A DNA stretch of 64,000 bases, taken from assembly GCA_933228895.1 (NCBI GenBank), contig OW121852.1, positions 122,321,544-122,385,543 of the forward strand. The letters run 5' to 3'. This DNA is from Platycnemis pennipes. Taxonomy: Eukaryota; Arthropoda; Insecta; Odonata; Platycnemididae. The notes beneath the pieces are model-generated. The model was not told the origin of the DNA. It worked only from the letters and a program-made list of their open reading frames with translations, and did not search any database. Both the position numbers and the translations under genes were made by a program. Shown piece after piece: positions 50,313 to 61,310 of the stretch (the stretch's first letter is position 1; the number at the start of each line of letters is the position of its first letter).

Positions 50313-50730
50313 TATCATCATCATTGGTCAACAATTCTAAGATTGGTTTGACGCAGCTTTCCATTCAATTCTTCTATCGGCCAACCTTTTCATTATCACG
50401 TAATTCTTCTCTTTTACGTCCCTCACAACCTGTTCCATGTATCTCATACGAGGCCTGCCTTTTCCAATCTTCCCGTTCACTTTTCCCTCGACGATGGTCT
50501 TCATCAGGCCATCATGTCTCAAGATATGGCCGATTAAGTTGTCCCTTCTTTTTAGAGTTCTTTTCTCCTACCCTTCTTAGGAATTCCTCGTTACGTACTC
50601 GCTCTATCCATTTAATCTTCATCATTCTTCTGTAGCACCGTATTTCGAATGCTTCTACCCTTTTCTTCTCCGTTGCTGTCATCGTCCATGCCTCACTATC
50701 GTAAAGAAACATGCTCCTGATGTATGTTCT
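50313..50730 (-). mobile_element. Non-LTR retrotransposon 3' fragment (LINE), broken
   Basis: Read on the minus strand: SMFLYDSEAWTMTATEKKRV, EAFEIRCYRRMMKIKWIERV and RNEEFLRRVGEKN, then after a frameshift near 50530 MKTIVEGKVNGKIGKGRPRM and RDVKEKNYVIMKRL. This is the most complete of the four copies over the region after the RT core. The 3' end is GTTGACCAATGATGATGATA. No endonuclease or RT catalytic motif is present, so it is strongly 5'-truncated and inactive. Confidence 0.88.
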
Positions 50731-53373
50731 ATGATTTTTGTAAACGTGCCGAAAACTATCAATAGCAATTGAAACCTCGTAGCGTAGTATCTCCAATGCG
50801 AGTGACATTTCGTGAGCGAATGATGCTGGCATAAATCAGAATGATATTCATAATAATAAAGAATATGTTAGTATACACATTTCCAATATCATTGGCCATA
50901 ATGCGATCTTCGTGGATATGGGTAACCTTTTTGGTAAATACCTCTGGAAATAGTTTACCAATACCTGTCATTGCGTACGTCTTTCAAACATTGAACTAGT
51001 TGATTGCTAGGATATTAAAGCTATGAAAGTATCAAAGGTAACAAATTCTCAGCCTCCATAGCAATAATGCCTAACGAGTCGAACTCTTTTAGATGCCAAC
51101 ATCACCTTTTCTGAGAAACACTTACATTTGCGTTGCTCTTTTGCTATTCTCCTTACAATACTACCGAAATGCGCTAACACAATGTTGCCAAGAATAAAAG
51201 CACTAGTGTATTACACATAGCTGAATTATTACAACTTTTTATGTAAAAACCCAAATCTCTATTACAGTGGAAACATTTTTTCCACTTTGCAATCATAGAA
51301 TACCTCAAAGGAAATGTATTATACGAGTAAGTCTACATGACATACCTATTTCATAGGAGATACTGCAATCACGATACTCTTTGTTTTGCTTTGTTATAAC
51401 ATACATTAATTAAGGCAAAGATATGAAAAGCAAATATTGAATTTAATATATTGTCCATTAATGCATGTATAGTGAATTGCACCCATAAAGTTATATAAGC
51501 ACTAAAATGAAACGTGGTCTTACTATTTTCTCGACATATTTGAAAAATTATTGCAACGCAAACTCATTCACCCATGGTCACTAACGAGCCACCTTAAAAT
51601 GCTACAGAAGCCATCGCAGCTTGTTTACTAAATAAATGAATGAATTCAAAGTTCAGGGATAAAACTACTTTACGTGGCTACCTCATAAATTGGGGAGAGT
51701 ATGACTTGGAGAAAAGCAAAGGAGCGAATCTGCCTTATCATTATGCTCTTAAGATATATAGGGAGAAATTCTCGTTAATATGCCGCGCTAAGAGATGATT
51801 ATTTTGGATTGACACGCAGTATGACGTGTTTATGACAAAAGAGTGTTATTTACTATGCATATATTTGTTTGTGCTGTCGCTTATCTTTTCGTGAGTGTGA
51901 CAAAATCAAGTTAAAGTGTTATTATTTGGAGCCGAAAGGGAATTGCAGTGCCAAGAAGAGTTGGGATTACTCTAACTGGCAGAAAAGCAGCGTTTGAATA
52001 AAATTGGAATGGATTAGGGGGGCTTGAGCAAAAACGTTGTGCCTTTTTCGTTGCGTCTAGAGATTAGTTGACACTGTAATGTCGCATGGCATTATGCGAT
52101 TCATAAACCAAGCGTTATGTATTTAAGAAGATGAGATTTGAATCGATAGACTGAGTGATAGACTGAGTAAAAAACGTGAGAACTGTGGTAATGGAACAAA
52201 TCATTTTTAGGAGAATCAGTGGGAAGTTAGGAACCTGCCTGACTGAGGCATTGCGAGAATTGAGATGCTGAATGGAGTGATAAAGGGTAGAATTTTGCGT
52301 GAGCACAGAAAGGTGAGCGATTAATAGGAGTTGTGGGTGACAATGTGATGTGCGGGAGACATGAAGAGCTTAAACAATGTAAAATAGTATTGTAGAAGTC
52401 ATCCAAAAACCTAAGGGTTAGAATTCTATGGTGGTTATTGTTACATTACGTGTCTTTAGAAAGACCCATACGTATGTGGCAACACCTTGTCGTTTGGTCT
52501 GAAAGGCCGTGCTTGAGTTGCAATTCCATTGCTGGTTGTGTAAGGGGTCGTCCATGTATTACGTATCGCAAAAGTGGGAGGAGTGGATTCAGACAACTGT
52601 TACGATGCACTTCCGATAAGTAGTCCCTTCCGTCACGTTGGGAGTAAGACACATCATTATTTATGTCTTTGTTCATATAATAATAATTTTGGAAATAATG
52701 ATTAGTGAATAAATAATATTAAGTAATAAATGTTTTTTTTCTTGTAGATATCTGTTTTTATCATTCACGAAGAAAAGAGAGTTCACTAGCAGCGTTTTTG
52801 TAGTTAAGAAGGGTTAGGGGGAACAGGGAAGGTCTAAAAAATGAACAATCTACGTTACGAACATATGAATTCCCCCTATAAATTAATTAAGATGAAAATC
52901 CTAGCCATTTATCCTACAAAGATTTTGTAAGCTAAATTAGATACAAAGAAAAGTAGCTCTTCTGCAAATAAACAATATGCATAGTGTATATCAGCTTCTT
53001 TGAAACGTTTGGTAGTGCCTCTAAGTCGATCGAAGGTTATTGTGTGTGTCATACTTGCGTTAAATTAATAGATTAATTAATAGTAACTAATTGCATTCAA
53101 ATTTCTGTATTGAAATCTGTCATATCAGACATATTTCTGCCCCCAGTCTACTTCGTCAGACTGGACCAACGAAAAGAAAAATGGACAGTTGAACTGCTGA
53201 ATTCCATAATTTGTTCACCCCTCGCATCATTAGGTATCGACCAATGAACGAACTTTGTTAAACACTATGCACGATCTCCCCTTCTATCTGTTTATAATGC
53301 TTGACGCATGTATTCTTCGTCCATATCTTCTCCACATGGCCTATATTGTCTTGCCAGTTAATACGTAGACACA
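50731..53373. other. No gene seen
   Basis: AT-rich. The stretch 52540-52640 contains AGGGGTCGTCCATGTATTAC, a phrase resembling the ends of some widespread insect repeats, but no boundaries can be drawn. Confidence 0.35.
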
Positions 53374-53910
53374 ATGGGGTCGTTTACCATGTTTTTTTTA
53401 TTGCTGAATATGATAGTGTTTGTAAAATAAAAGGACCCGCATTTTTCCGTTTTCTGATCCGACAATTATTTCCCGAATTATAAGCGGCGAAAAACTGATG
53501 TCTTTAACCCTTTCGCAAAAGTGGGTGTGGTGCAACCTCTGACGTATATCGACTTCGTCCAATCACAACTGAGCCCGCGAAGCTACTTCGCCTTATCGCA
53601 AAGGGGTGGACACAGCTGTCTCGGCCAATGGGAGCGATTTCAACTGCATCTGTGCGAGCAGACCTTCCGAGAACCCCCCTCCACTCCCTTCCCCCTCCCC
53701 TGAAAGCAGTCAAGGACGGGAGGAAAATGACGTCAATGTTATCACAGCTGCATTTTCGGTGGGCGTCACCTTTTGCTTATTTTAATTTTTGATTTATGAG
53801 TGAATGGTTGTGGTTAGAAGAATAATTTTTTCACTAAAATTCGTTTTTCGTTTCCATCTAACGATTTAGTGTACAAAATTGCGATTTCGGTTCCGAGTAA
53901 ACGCCCCCAT
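53374..53910. mobile_element. Dispersed DNA-transposon-like repeat, copy 2
   Basis: Homologous to 47951-48392. The ends form short terminal inverted repeats: ATGGGGTCGTTTAC on the left against ATGGGGGCGTTTAC (reverse complement of the right end), differing at one base. It carries an extra C-rich segment of about 80-90 bp (53655-53740) absent from copy 1. No transposase frame. The short inverted ends suggest a MITE-like DNA element, superfamily unknown; no target duplication could be read. Confidence 0.7.
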
Positions 53911-56900
53911 TTGCATTGAAATATCAGATTTCCCTGTCCATTTCCTTTGCTGCAGCTTGAAAATAAATATTTGAATAAAAGACAGAAAAATGCCTTGTGC
54001 TCTTCGGTTAATTTTTGCAGAATTGTGTCTCAATGAAATAGCGATGCATCAATGTAATTTATGAATCTAGATTATGGAAGGCAAAATATGTAATTGGATG
54101 TATGGTTGAATTCTTTTTTTTCCTTTCGAAGATAAGCATATTAGGGCTACGTCCTGGCTTCATCAATATCTTACATTGTACTGTTGTTTATTGATGGGCT
54201 TTTTATATCCTGTTAGACCTTATCCTTCGGAGCCTATCCTGAGGAAGTTGGAAGGAAACTTTTTAAATTTTTTTCCAACTTGAGTCGTAGCGCCTAATGA
54301 AGGGTATCTTGTTGAGTCATTATTCGCTTTCATAGTCAATGAGCAACTGCATTTATGTCTCAATAACGTGTTTCATTATGAAAATTTAATTTGTGGTTTT
54401 GACCGATTTATCGTTCAACTTTTGCCTTCTACTCTTTTTGTTGCGCCATGCTGATTTTGTTCAGAGTTGGCTTGGCGAGCGAGCTCTTCTATTTTTCTTG
54501 GTTTCTACTTCTCACGTAGGGTTCAGTAATGCCTTCGCTCCAAATAACCATTCCCTCTGCTGTGTAGCCCGCATTGAACTAAAGAAACGAGTTCATAGAC
54601 TAAATCCCGAGGCAAGCATGGAGGGATCATGGAAAACCAGGTACGCTTGAGTTTTATAGATGGATTTATGCTTGTTACCTTTTCGCTGGGAAAGGAGGGA
54701 AGGATCGGGAGTTAAACCAGCGGAAGCGTCATTCGCTTCGCCAGATGCAGAGAGCACAAACCTTCAAATGCGGTATATCTCCGTGTGAGACCCGTGAAAA
54801 GAACAAGCGTGAAAAAAACATAAATATTTAAGTAGGAGTCATTAAGACGGCTTTTATCATAATGTTATATCTCTCTTCTCTGCGCCATAAATTCATAGAT
54901 ATTTAAATATGCCCGAAATTCCCGTGTTGTATTTTCTTGTTTCTCGCATGTCTTAAATTTTGTCATTCAATGTGCTATGCAATTCAGTTCATTCTGAATC
55001 AAGATGACTGTGATTGATGGGCAAATGCCACATTCATTTGAAACCGCAGTCAGTCCCTAATGTCTCGCCACGTCAAAATCAATGCATTATATTTTAGCCT
55101 CAAAAGTTTATCCGCAGTTTGGTATTAGTCTGCCTCTTCAGATTTACCTCAGTAAGCAAAATTGTGATTTGTATGGAAATCACACATGTAATTAGTTTTT
55201 ATTTATTTATCATTTGTTACTTTCCAGTTAGTATTTTATTGTCGAGTCTACCTGGTATTTATTGTTTTTTTTTTAAACCTAAGATTTTATAGTTAAGGTT
55301 CCTAAAACCACTAAGTGTGATAATCCACAAATGTCTTTAATACGATCCATGAAAACCTTTTTTTGAGTACCTACTCTTGATTTTAGAATACTTGAGTACA
55401 CTTACTGTGGTTACCGTAATAAATGCATTTTTCTTACAATAAATAGAAGCTTTCAATTTTGGAATTCACTTCTCAGTTATCATTTAGAATGATATCTTCC
55501 ATTTCCTCTCCATAAAAGTGTAAAAGGTGAGCAAGACATACCACTGGACTATTTAAAATTAATATCTAATGTAAAAATGTATCCAACGATTGTTTTAGGG
55601 CTGTATAAAATTATTTTTTCCATTTAATATTCTATTGGAAGTATTTTATCCCTTAAATCCTTGGTGAATGCCTTGTAGAAACTTCAAGCGTGAAATAGAT
55701 AATTTTCCAAATACGTGGCGCAAGTCCTTTGGCGGGAAATTCCTTTTTTCGCTCTAAAATGAAGGTAACAAGCATTGAATGCATTTCGGTAAATGAAGGC
55801 TAAATGCTTCTAATGAATTTCGCCTCACAACTAGGTCGAATTTTCCATTGAGTTGTGGGCGTTGCGTAATATCCGACAAAGGGGTCTCGAAGTTAGCAGT
55901 CTCCGTCCATTTCACAGCATTGACGGAATTGTGTAATACGTTAGATGTCTCTCATTGAGGCCACACTTAGGCGAACTGGGTGAAGCGAATGTGTAATTAT
56001 TATGCTCTTAGCTGAGTACTGCGACAGAAAAAGGATAACAAAAAGAGGTTCCGCCCGGGGAAACCGCAGGAGTGTGTTTCGCAGAAATGGAATTTAACTT
56101 TGGAAATGGGGAAAATTGTGAAAGGGAATATTAAATTGATCAGAACCAATGTCTTCGGAAAACTTCGTTCGATTCCGAGTCATTTTTCTCGGCTTTGAAA
56201 GGACGCCGTACCCACCCTCTTCTCTGCACCCGCGCTTGTATTCGCCATTTCATTTCGTCGCCGCATAAAGCCGCCCCATTACGAAAACATTGATGGAATT
56301 CCTACCGCCTCCATTTTACCGCCCTCCGCATCAATTTAGTTTCGACAACTTCAGCATTCATTTCTCTCATTTCAGGGACCGATATCTCTCCGGGAAGGGT
56401 GCGAACTTCTTATTTCATTTCCCAATCCTCCATTTTTCCTTCCCTTTCGAATTCGTGTCATCAAAAAGTAATAATTCCCACTTCTCCGCCTCTCACCTTT
56501 CCCCTCGCCCTCACCCCCGCACGCACACATTCCCTCTCCCTTTCCCGAGCTAAACAAAACACGTCCCCCTCGCCGGAAACCCGGAGACACAAATGTTTCA
56601 CCGCCTTAGGAATCGAAGCCAGTCGGCTGGGACGATCCACACCTCCCATCTTTGTTCTGGGGGTATGAAGCGTTGACGGGTAATAGAAATGAAATGGTAC
56701 GAAGGGATGGCCGAAGTCGGGGAGGCGCGCGGAATACCAATACTTCTTCTCTCATGCCCTCCTTTCTTCATCGCCTCTCTCGTCGCAGCAATAATTTATT
56801 CAGATTGATTATTTACTCTGGCGCGTTGGCTTCGGTCTCTTGTTTTCTTCCCGCTGCGGCCGACCGGAAAAGGCCAAAAGGCTCTGGGTTTCTTGTGTGA

Positions 56901-59159
56901 CCTTTCCGTTTCCGGTATCTCGCTACGCCCTCACGCCCCCTTCCGCCCCCCTCCCAACCCTGCCCACCGCTTCTTTCCCATTCTTATGACTTCTCACGCA
57001 CTTAAGCACGTCCCCATCTTTCACAATTACGGTGACAAAATTGTGCCGCATCCTCTTGTTTCATTTTATCTCCTCAAGGCAGCGGCGCCTCATTCTACAA
57101 AACCGTAATTCCGCGCTTGATCTTGCTTGTCACCCCACCCGTCATGTTCCATTACGGCAAAATTAAGACAGGTTCTGGTGAGTGCTCTCAAGGTAGCTTA
57201 ACGATGTTATTTCACGACGGAAGGAATTGAATGACGAGTGTTTTAGTTTCGAATTTCTTATCGCGTTTGTCGTCCTTAAGTGAGAATGAATTGTTAGGTG
57301 TGCTGTTTCCCTTCTCCAGCACATTAAGTGGGATTTGATGACGTGTTTTCGCAACGTGAGTACCGTTCCAGAAAGATATAATTTCGTCGGACGTTCTTGT
57401 AATAGGTCAGAGTTAATCTTATTGTGTTTAACCTTTTATCAGATGCTGTTTTACGCTGTATTTTAACCAGAGTCTTTTATTTATATTAGTTTCTGCATTT
57501 TCACATTGCATGCTACGCCATGTAATTTATGTGGCTGCAAGTTTGTAAATTATCCCTCATTTTTGCAGGTTGATGTAATATATAGCTTGGTAAAATTAGG
57601 CAATGTTATAATTTTTTCAGCGCACATATCCGTAATCGAATTCACGTACAAATCTGATTTTATAATTCTCCATCATAGATAAGGTATTTTTTCAAATTCC
57701 TGTATAAGGTATTCCTCGAACAAAGTGGAAATAAAATTTCATGCATTGTATCATGTGCAGGGGTTGCAACTTATAATTGTTTTATGCTGGAAGATTAATT
57801 TCACACGTATATTATCTGTGAATTTTCACCATTCAATTGTTGGTAGACCACATGAAAGAAGTGGAAACGGCAATTTTTTCTTGCTATCGGTTGTTAGTGC
57901 ATTTATTCTTCCATACTATGAGAATGCCTTCCTATTGCTTCGAAATACGCCGTTGTAAATACCAGAAATTCTCAACAATTGATCGATTAGATATCCCCAA
58001 TTTAAAACCCTGGGGATAGAAATGTAGATATTTCTTCAAAATTTTATGACGCATCGGAGAACTTGATTAGAAAAATTGTTTCATTATGTCTTCATTAGCG
58101 TCACCTAAGTAATCTTTAGGATGGAACAGCTTGTCATAGTGACTTCTGTTCTCCGTAATTATCAAAGACTTTCTGAAAATCTCTTGTTTCAATCCTAAAA
58201 TGCATCCATCCTCAAATGGACGATGAAATTCCTATTGGGAAACTTTTTAATGGTCTGGTGTCAAACGATACTGAACAATTATCTCGTTATGGGAAGAAAA
58301 AATCTTATGTTCGTTTCAGGAAAGAAGCGTAGCAATACTAAAATGTGCAGCACGAAGACTATCTTTACAATATTCCTTTGTCCCTTGAGATTATTTACCC
58401 TGTTCCGCATCAGCAAAGGCATTTTTAAACGTTTTTAAGCATTTTTATTCAATCCTAGCTAGCAGTTAAATTTTTTTAGTAGCCGAATTAAGAGGGGCTT
58501 CTTAATTTATAATCATAAAAGTATATAACTATTCATTTTCAATGTTGATTGCATGATACATGCTATTCATCTCCAATCTTAACTTATTTGATTTATGCCC
58601 ATTCATCAATGTTTTTATGCCACCCATGGAGTTGCGAGAGAATCGAATTTAGAGACGATTCCTATCGACTTTTGATTCATATATTTTTTCCTACGGCACT
58701 GAACAGCAATGAATGATAAGGCTGTCTAGGATCTTTGTTTGTTTCTAAAGCGCCCATGCGTGCATTATGAACAAGGATGTGTGGATGAGGAATGTCGGAC
58801 TTGAAGCACATCTCTGTCGCCTGAATAATTCCAACATGAATGAGTCCTCTTGGGAGACAGCAATAGTTGCATCATGAGTCGTAATCTGACCTCCGATCAA
58901 TCGAATCTGTTGGGACATTTGAGCTTAGTTTTCATCTGATGTTTCCGCAAGTGGCACGGAAATCATGTGATTGTCAAGGAGTAAGCATGCTTAAAATACT
59001 GTGCATCTTCTTGTTAATGTTCTCTTGGCAAGGCAATCAATCGGATAGGAAAATGTTTTTACGATTTAAAAATTGGCAATACGGCAGATGGCGCTTAGTT
59101 TTCAATCAATCACTTGACAGCTTTCCTTTTTTTTTGTTAAGTATACACTAGACGATTTC
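53911..59159. other. No gene supported; C/T-rich block 56.2-57.1 kb
   Basis: AT-rich except 56200-57110, which is C/T-rich with CpG and overlapping open frames of 60-90 codons on both strands, none protein-like. A small ATG-started frame at 58216 is listed separately. Confidence 0.35.
58216..58332 (+). CDS. Very short ORF of protein-like composition
   Basis: ATG to TAG, 38 codons, starting MDDEIPIGKLFNGLVSNDTE and ending KKKSYVRFRKEA. The composition is charged and balanced, unlike surrounding chance frames. The frame is open upstream to about 58077 with no clear acceptor. It could be a fragment of an exon or pseudogene, or chance. No family recognised. Confidence 0.15.
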   Translation: MDDEIPIGKLFNGLVSNDTEQLSRYGKKKSYVRFRKEA

Positions 59160-59480
59160 TTTGTGGTCATTAGCTTCTGAATTCATCTTATCCCAACCCA
59201 ATCCTTTTTCCCTAGAATTATCTGCATAAATAACGTCATGTTTCAATATGTATCCGATTAGCTTTTACCATCTTCAAATATTATTTCTTTTTTCTCCTGC
59301 TCTTTGTAGAATGCATTTGTCAACTACGAAGTCTATTCATTTGATTTTCATCATGCTTCTGCATCACTGCATTTTATACTCTTCTTGATTTCCCGTTCTA
59401 GTTGCTGTTGCAATCCATGTTTCGCATCCACGAATAAATAAACTTCAAGTACAAATTCTAATGTAGTATTTCCTTACTTT
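59160..59480 (-). mobile_element. Highly degraded LINE 3' fragment
   Basis: On the minus strand, in shifting frames with stops, pieces such as FIYSWMRNMDCNSN and MKIK-like / NQMNRL parallel the LYDSEAWT, CYRRMMKIKW and ER segments of the 50.3 kb copy. Clearly related in order but far more decayed. No ATGATG tail is seen. Confidence 0.5.
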
Positions 59481-59909
59481 TGGGTTCGTGCTCTCAGATT
59501 TTGTTTCATACTTGCAACTTTAGCTATCACTCACTCATTGTCGGTAGGTTTCGCTGGTTTCTCACACACCCCATGGTCTCGCTTTGCTTTGCTTGACGAA
59601 GGTATGAGGCACTTGGGGGTGTATAATGTTATGAAACATTATAGTGTTACTTCGCACATTGTCATATGCATGAAATTTTTATTAAAGATTTGTCATCCCT
59701 GTTTATACCTTACCTTGGAATTAGAAGTAAGATCGATGTTTTTTCGAATTCACTCTAGAATAGGCGCTTATTATCTGAACCCTCTCTTCGTAATTTTGGA
59801 GGTGCACGAAAAAAAAGCAGTCAAGAGGTCCTGGCTTGATTTTCATCGGCCTTATTTCTCAATCATTCTACTTATGCGTAGAAAATTTCCGCGGGAAAAA
59901 GGTATCATG

Positions 59910-60106
59910 CACTGAGAATCGAACCCTGGACTTTTGACTAGCCGGACCAACTTTCGGACCACAAAGCTATCCAGGATTCCAGATCCCGGAAACAATCAAA
60001 ATTTTAAAAAAAATGCTTGTGGGATCTAGAATCCTGGGTAGCATGGTGGTCTGTGCATTGTCCCTGATAGCCAAAGGTACTATGTTTGATTCTCGGCCAA
60101 GGAAAC
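59910..60106. repeat. Palindrome with divergent tRNA-like heads, copy 3
   Basis: Two tRNA-like units point away from each other. Left, minus strand: A-box region GGATAGCTTTGTGGTCCG and B box GGGTTCGATTCTC. Right, plus strand: GGGTAGCATGGTGGTCTGTG and GTTTGATTCTCGG. They flank an A/T-rich centre (59988-60020), with GGATTCCAGATCCC facing GGGATCTAGAATCC. Here both heads are nearly full length, unlike copies 1 and 2. Confidence 0.7.
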
Positions 60107-60230
60107 CTCTTTACTCTCGAAAGTTTCAACTCGCTTGCCGTGCATAGTGACAAAATGTAATCTTACAGTGCTTATACATTAAATTGAATCGAGTCATTCA
60201 ATACTATGTAAAAAAGTAACATACTACAGT

Positions 60231-60418
60231 AAAATTTAAACGATATATTTTTCACTCAACTTATTGAAATAAGAAACCCTACCGGTTTCGACTGTCGCGT
60301 CATTATCAAGGGTACTCTTGTAGGGGAGTATCCTTGATAATGACGCGAGTGTCGAAACCGGTAGGATTCAGTATTTCAATAAATTGTGTGAAAAGTACAA
60401 TATATCGTTTGAGTTTTC
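60231..60418. repeat. Long palindromic element, copy C
   Basis: Arms of about 80 bases. The left has AAACGATATATTTTTCAC, TTATTGAAATA, CCTACCGGTTTCGAC and GCGTCATTATCAAGG; the right is the complement, ending near TATATCGTTTGAGTTTT. The loop is about 20 bases (60312-60331). The best-preserved copy of the family. Confidence 0.9.
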
Positions 60419-60599
60419 TTTCAGTATGCTTGTATATTTTTCCTACTAGGTAACTCAAAAAAATCGTGACACATAAACGCTTTGATAATATTTCTTGCAA
60501 TTGCTTGCTAAACAAATAGTATATGGTGATATCCTCATTCTATCCTGGAACACTTCTGGAAATGGGAGATGTGCGTTTTTAGAATTCGAGACTTCAAAT

Positions 60600-61310
60600 C
60601 TGTCAGCCGTGCCAATGTCTCCTCCCAAGTAAAGAGCTACAGCCCGGGCACGAATAAAATGGAAAGTGGAAATATGCCGGTTTGTTCGCGGCACCCAGTT
60701 GGGAGTGCCTCAATCGGGTCGGGAGATGGCGCGGCGGGAAACTAAAACTAGACGGAAGGAGGAGCGGCAGGGTCCGTTGCGGCGTGCTGGTTGTTAAGGG
60801 TGCTCGCGTTCGGGGAACAAACTCGTGATGCGAGCGCCAGGGGGAGGAGGGTTGGGAATAAAAGGGAAGACGCCCGAGACAAAAGACTGCGGGAGGAGAA
60901 AAAATGAAATAAAAAGGGAATATAAAGTCTCTCTCGCTGAAAGATGTCTGCGACGGGTTGGTTGAAATGGATGGGCGTAACTGAGCGTGGAAGTTTGCCG
61001 AGGCGGGGGAAGTACGAATGCGAAACCACGTATGATGGCTAAAGAGTCTGGGCGGGGAGGGAGGGTGAAGGGGCGGGATGCGCGATCGTCGAAAAACGTG
61101 GGACGAGATAGGTTTCGAGAGCTCTGTGCGCGCCGGGATTTTATTCCTTGAGAGAGAGGGAACAGCTCCCGGGTCCGTGACAGAGGGCAACGAGAGTGTG
61201 TCGCGTGGAGAGGGAGGAAAAATAACGTGTTCCTTCGCTCTAGGAGAGCGCACGCTCTACAGCGAGTTCCGCCAACGTACCTAACGAACACCATCCCCCA
61301 CCCGCCCACA
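60600..61310. other. G-rich block, no gene
   Basis: The plus strand is G/A-rich with CpG. Minus-strand open frames of 171 and 216 codons overlap in different registers and are serine/proline/arginine-rich without a domain, so I regard them as composition artefacts. A promoter or CpG-rich regulatory region is possible. Confidence 0.45.

Noticed and set aside
54393..54650. Possible exon ending at AACCAG|GTACGC
   Set aside because: The donor is weak, no acceptor or ATG context is convincing, and the residues resemble no known family.
59538..59915. 125-codon plus-strand frame
   Set aside because: Starts without ATG, has no recognisable domain, and ends inside a region next to the tRNA-like palindrome.
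60603..61309. 216- and 171-codon minus-strand open frames
   Set aside because: Overlapping frames in different registers over the same G-rich block, with no recognisable domain.
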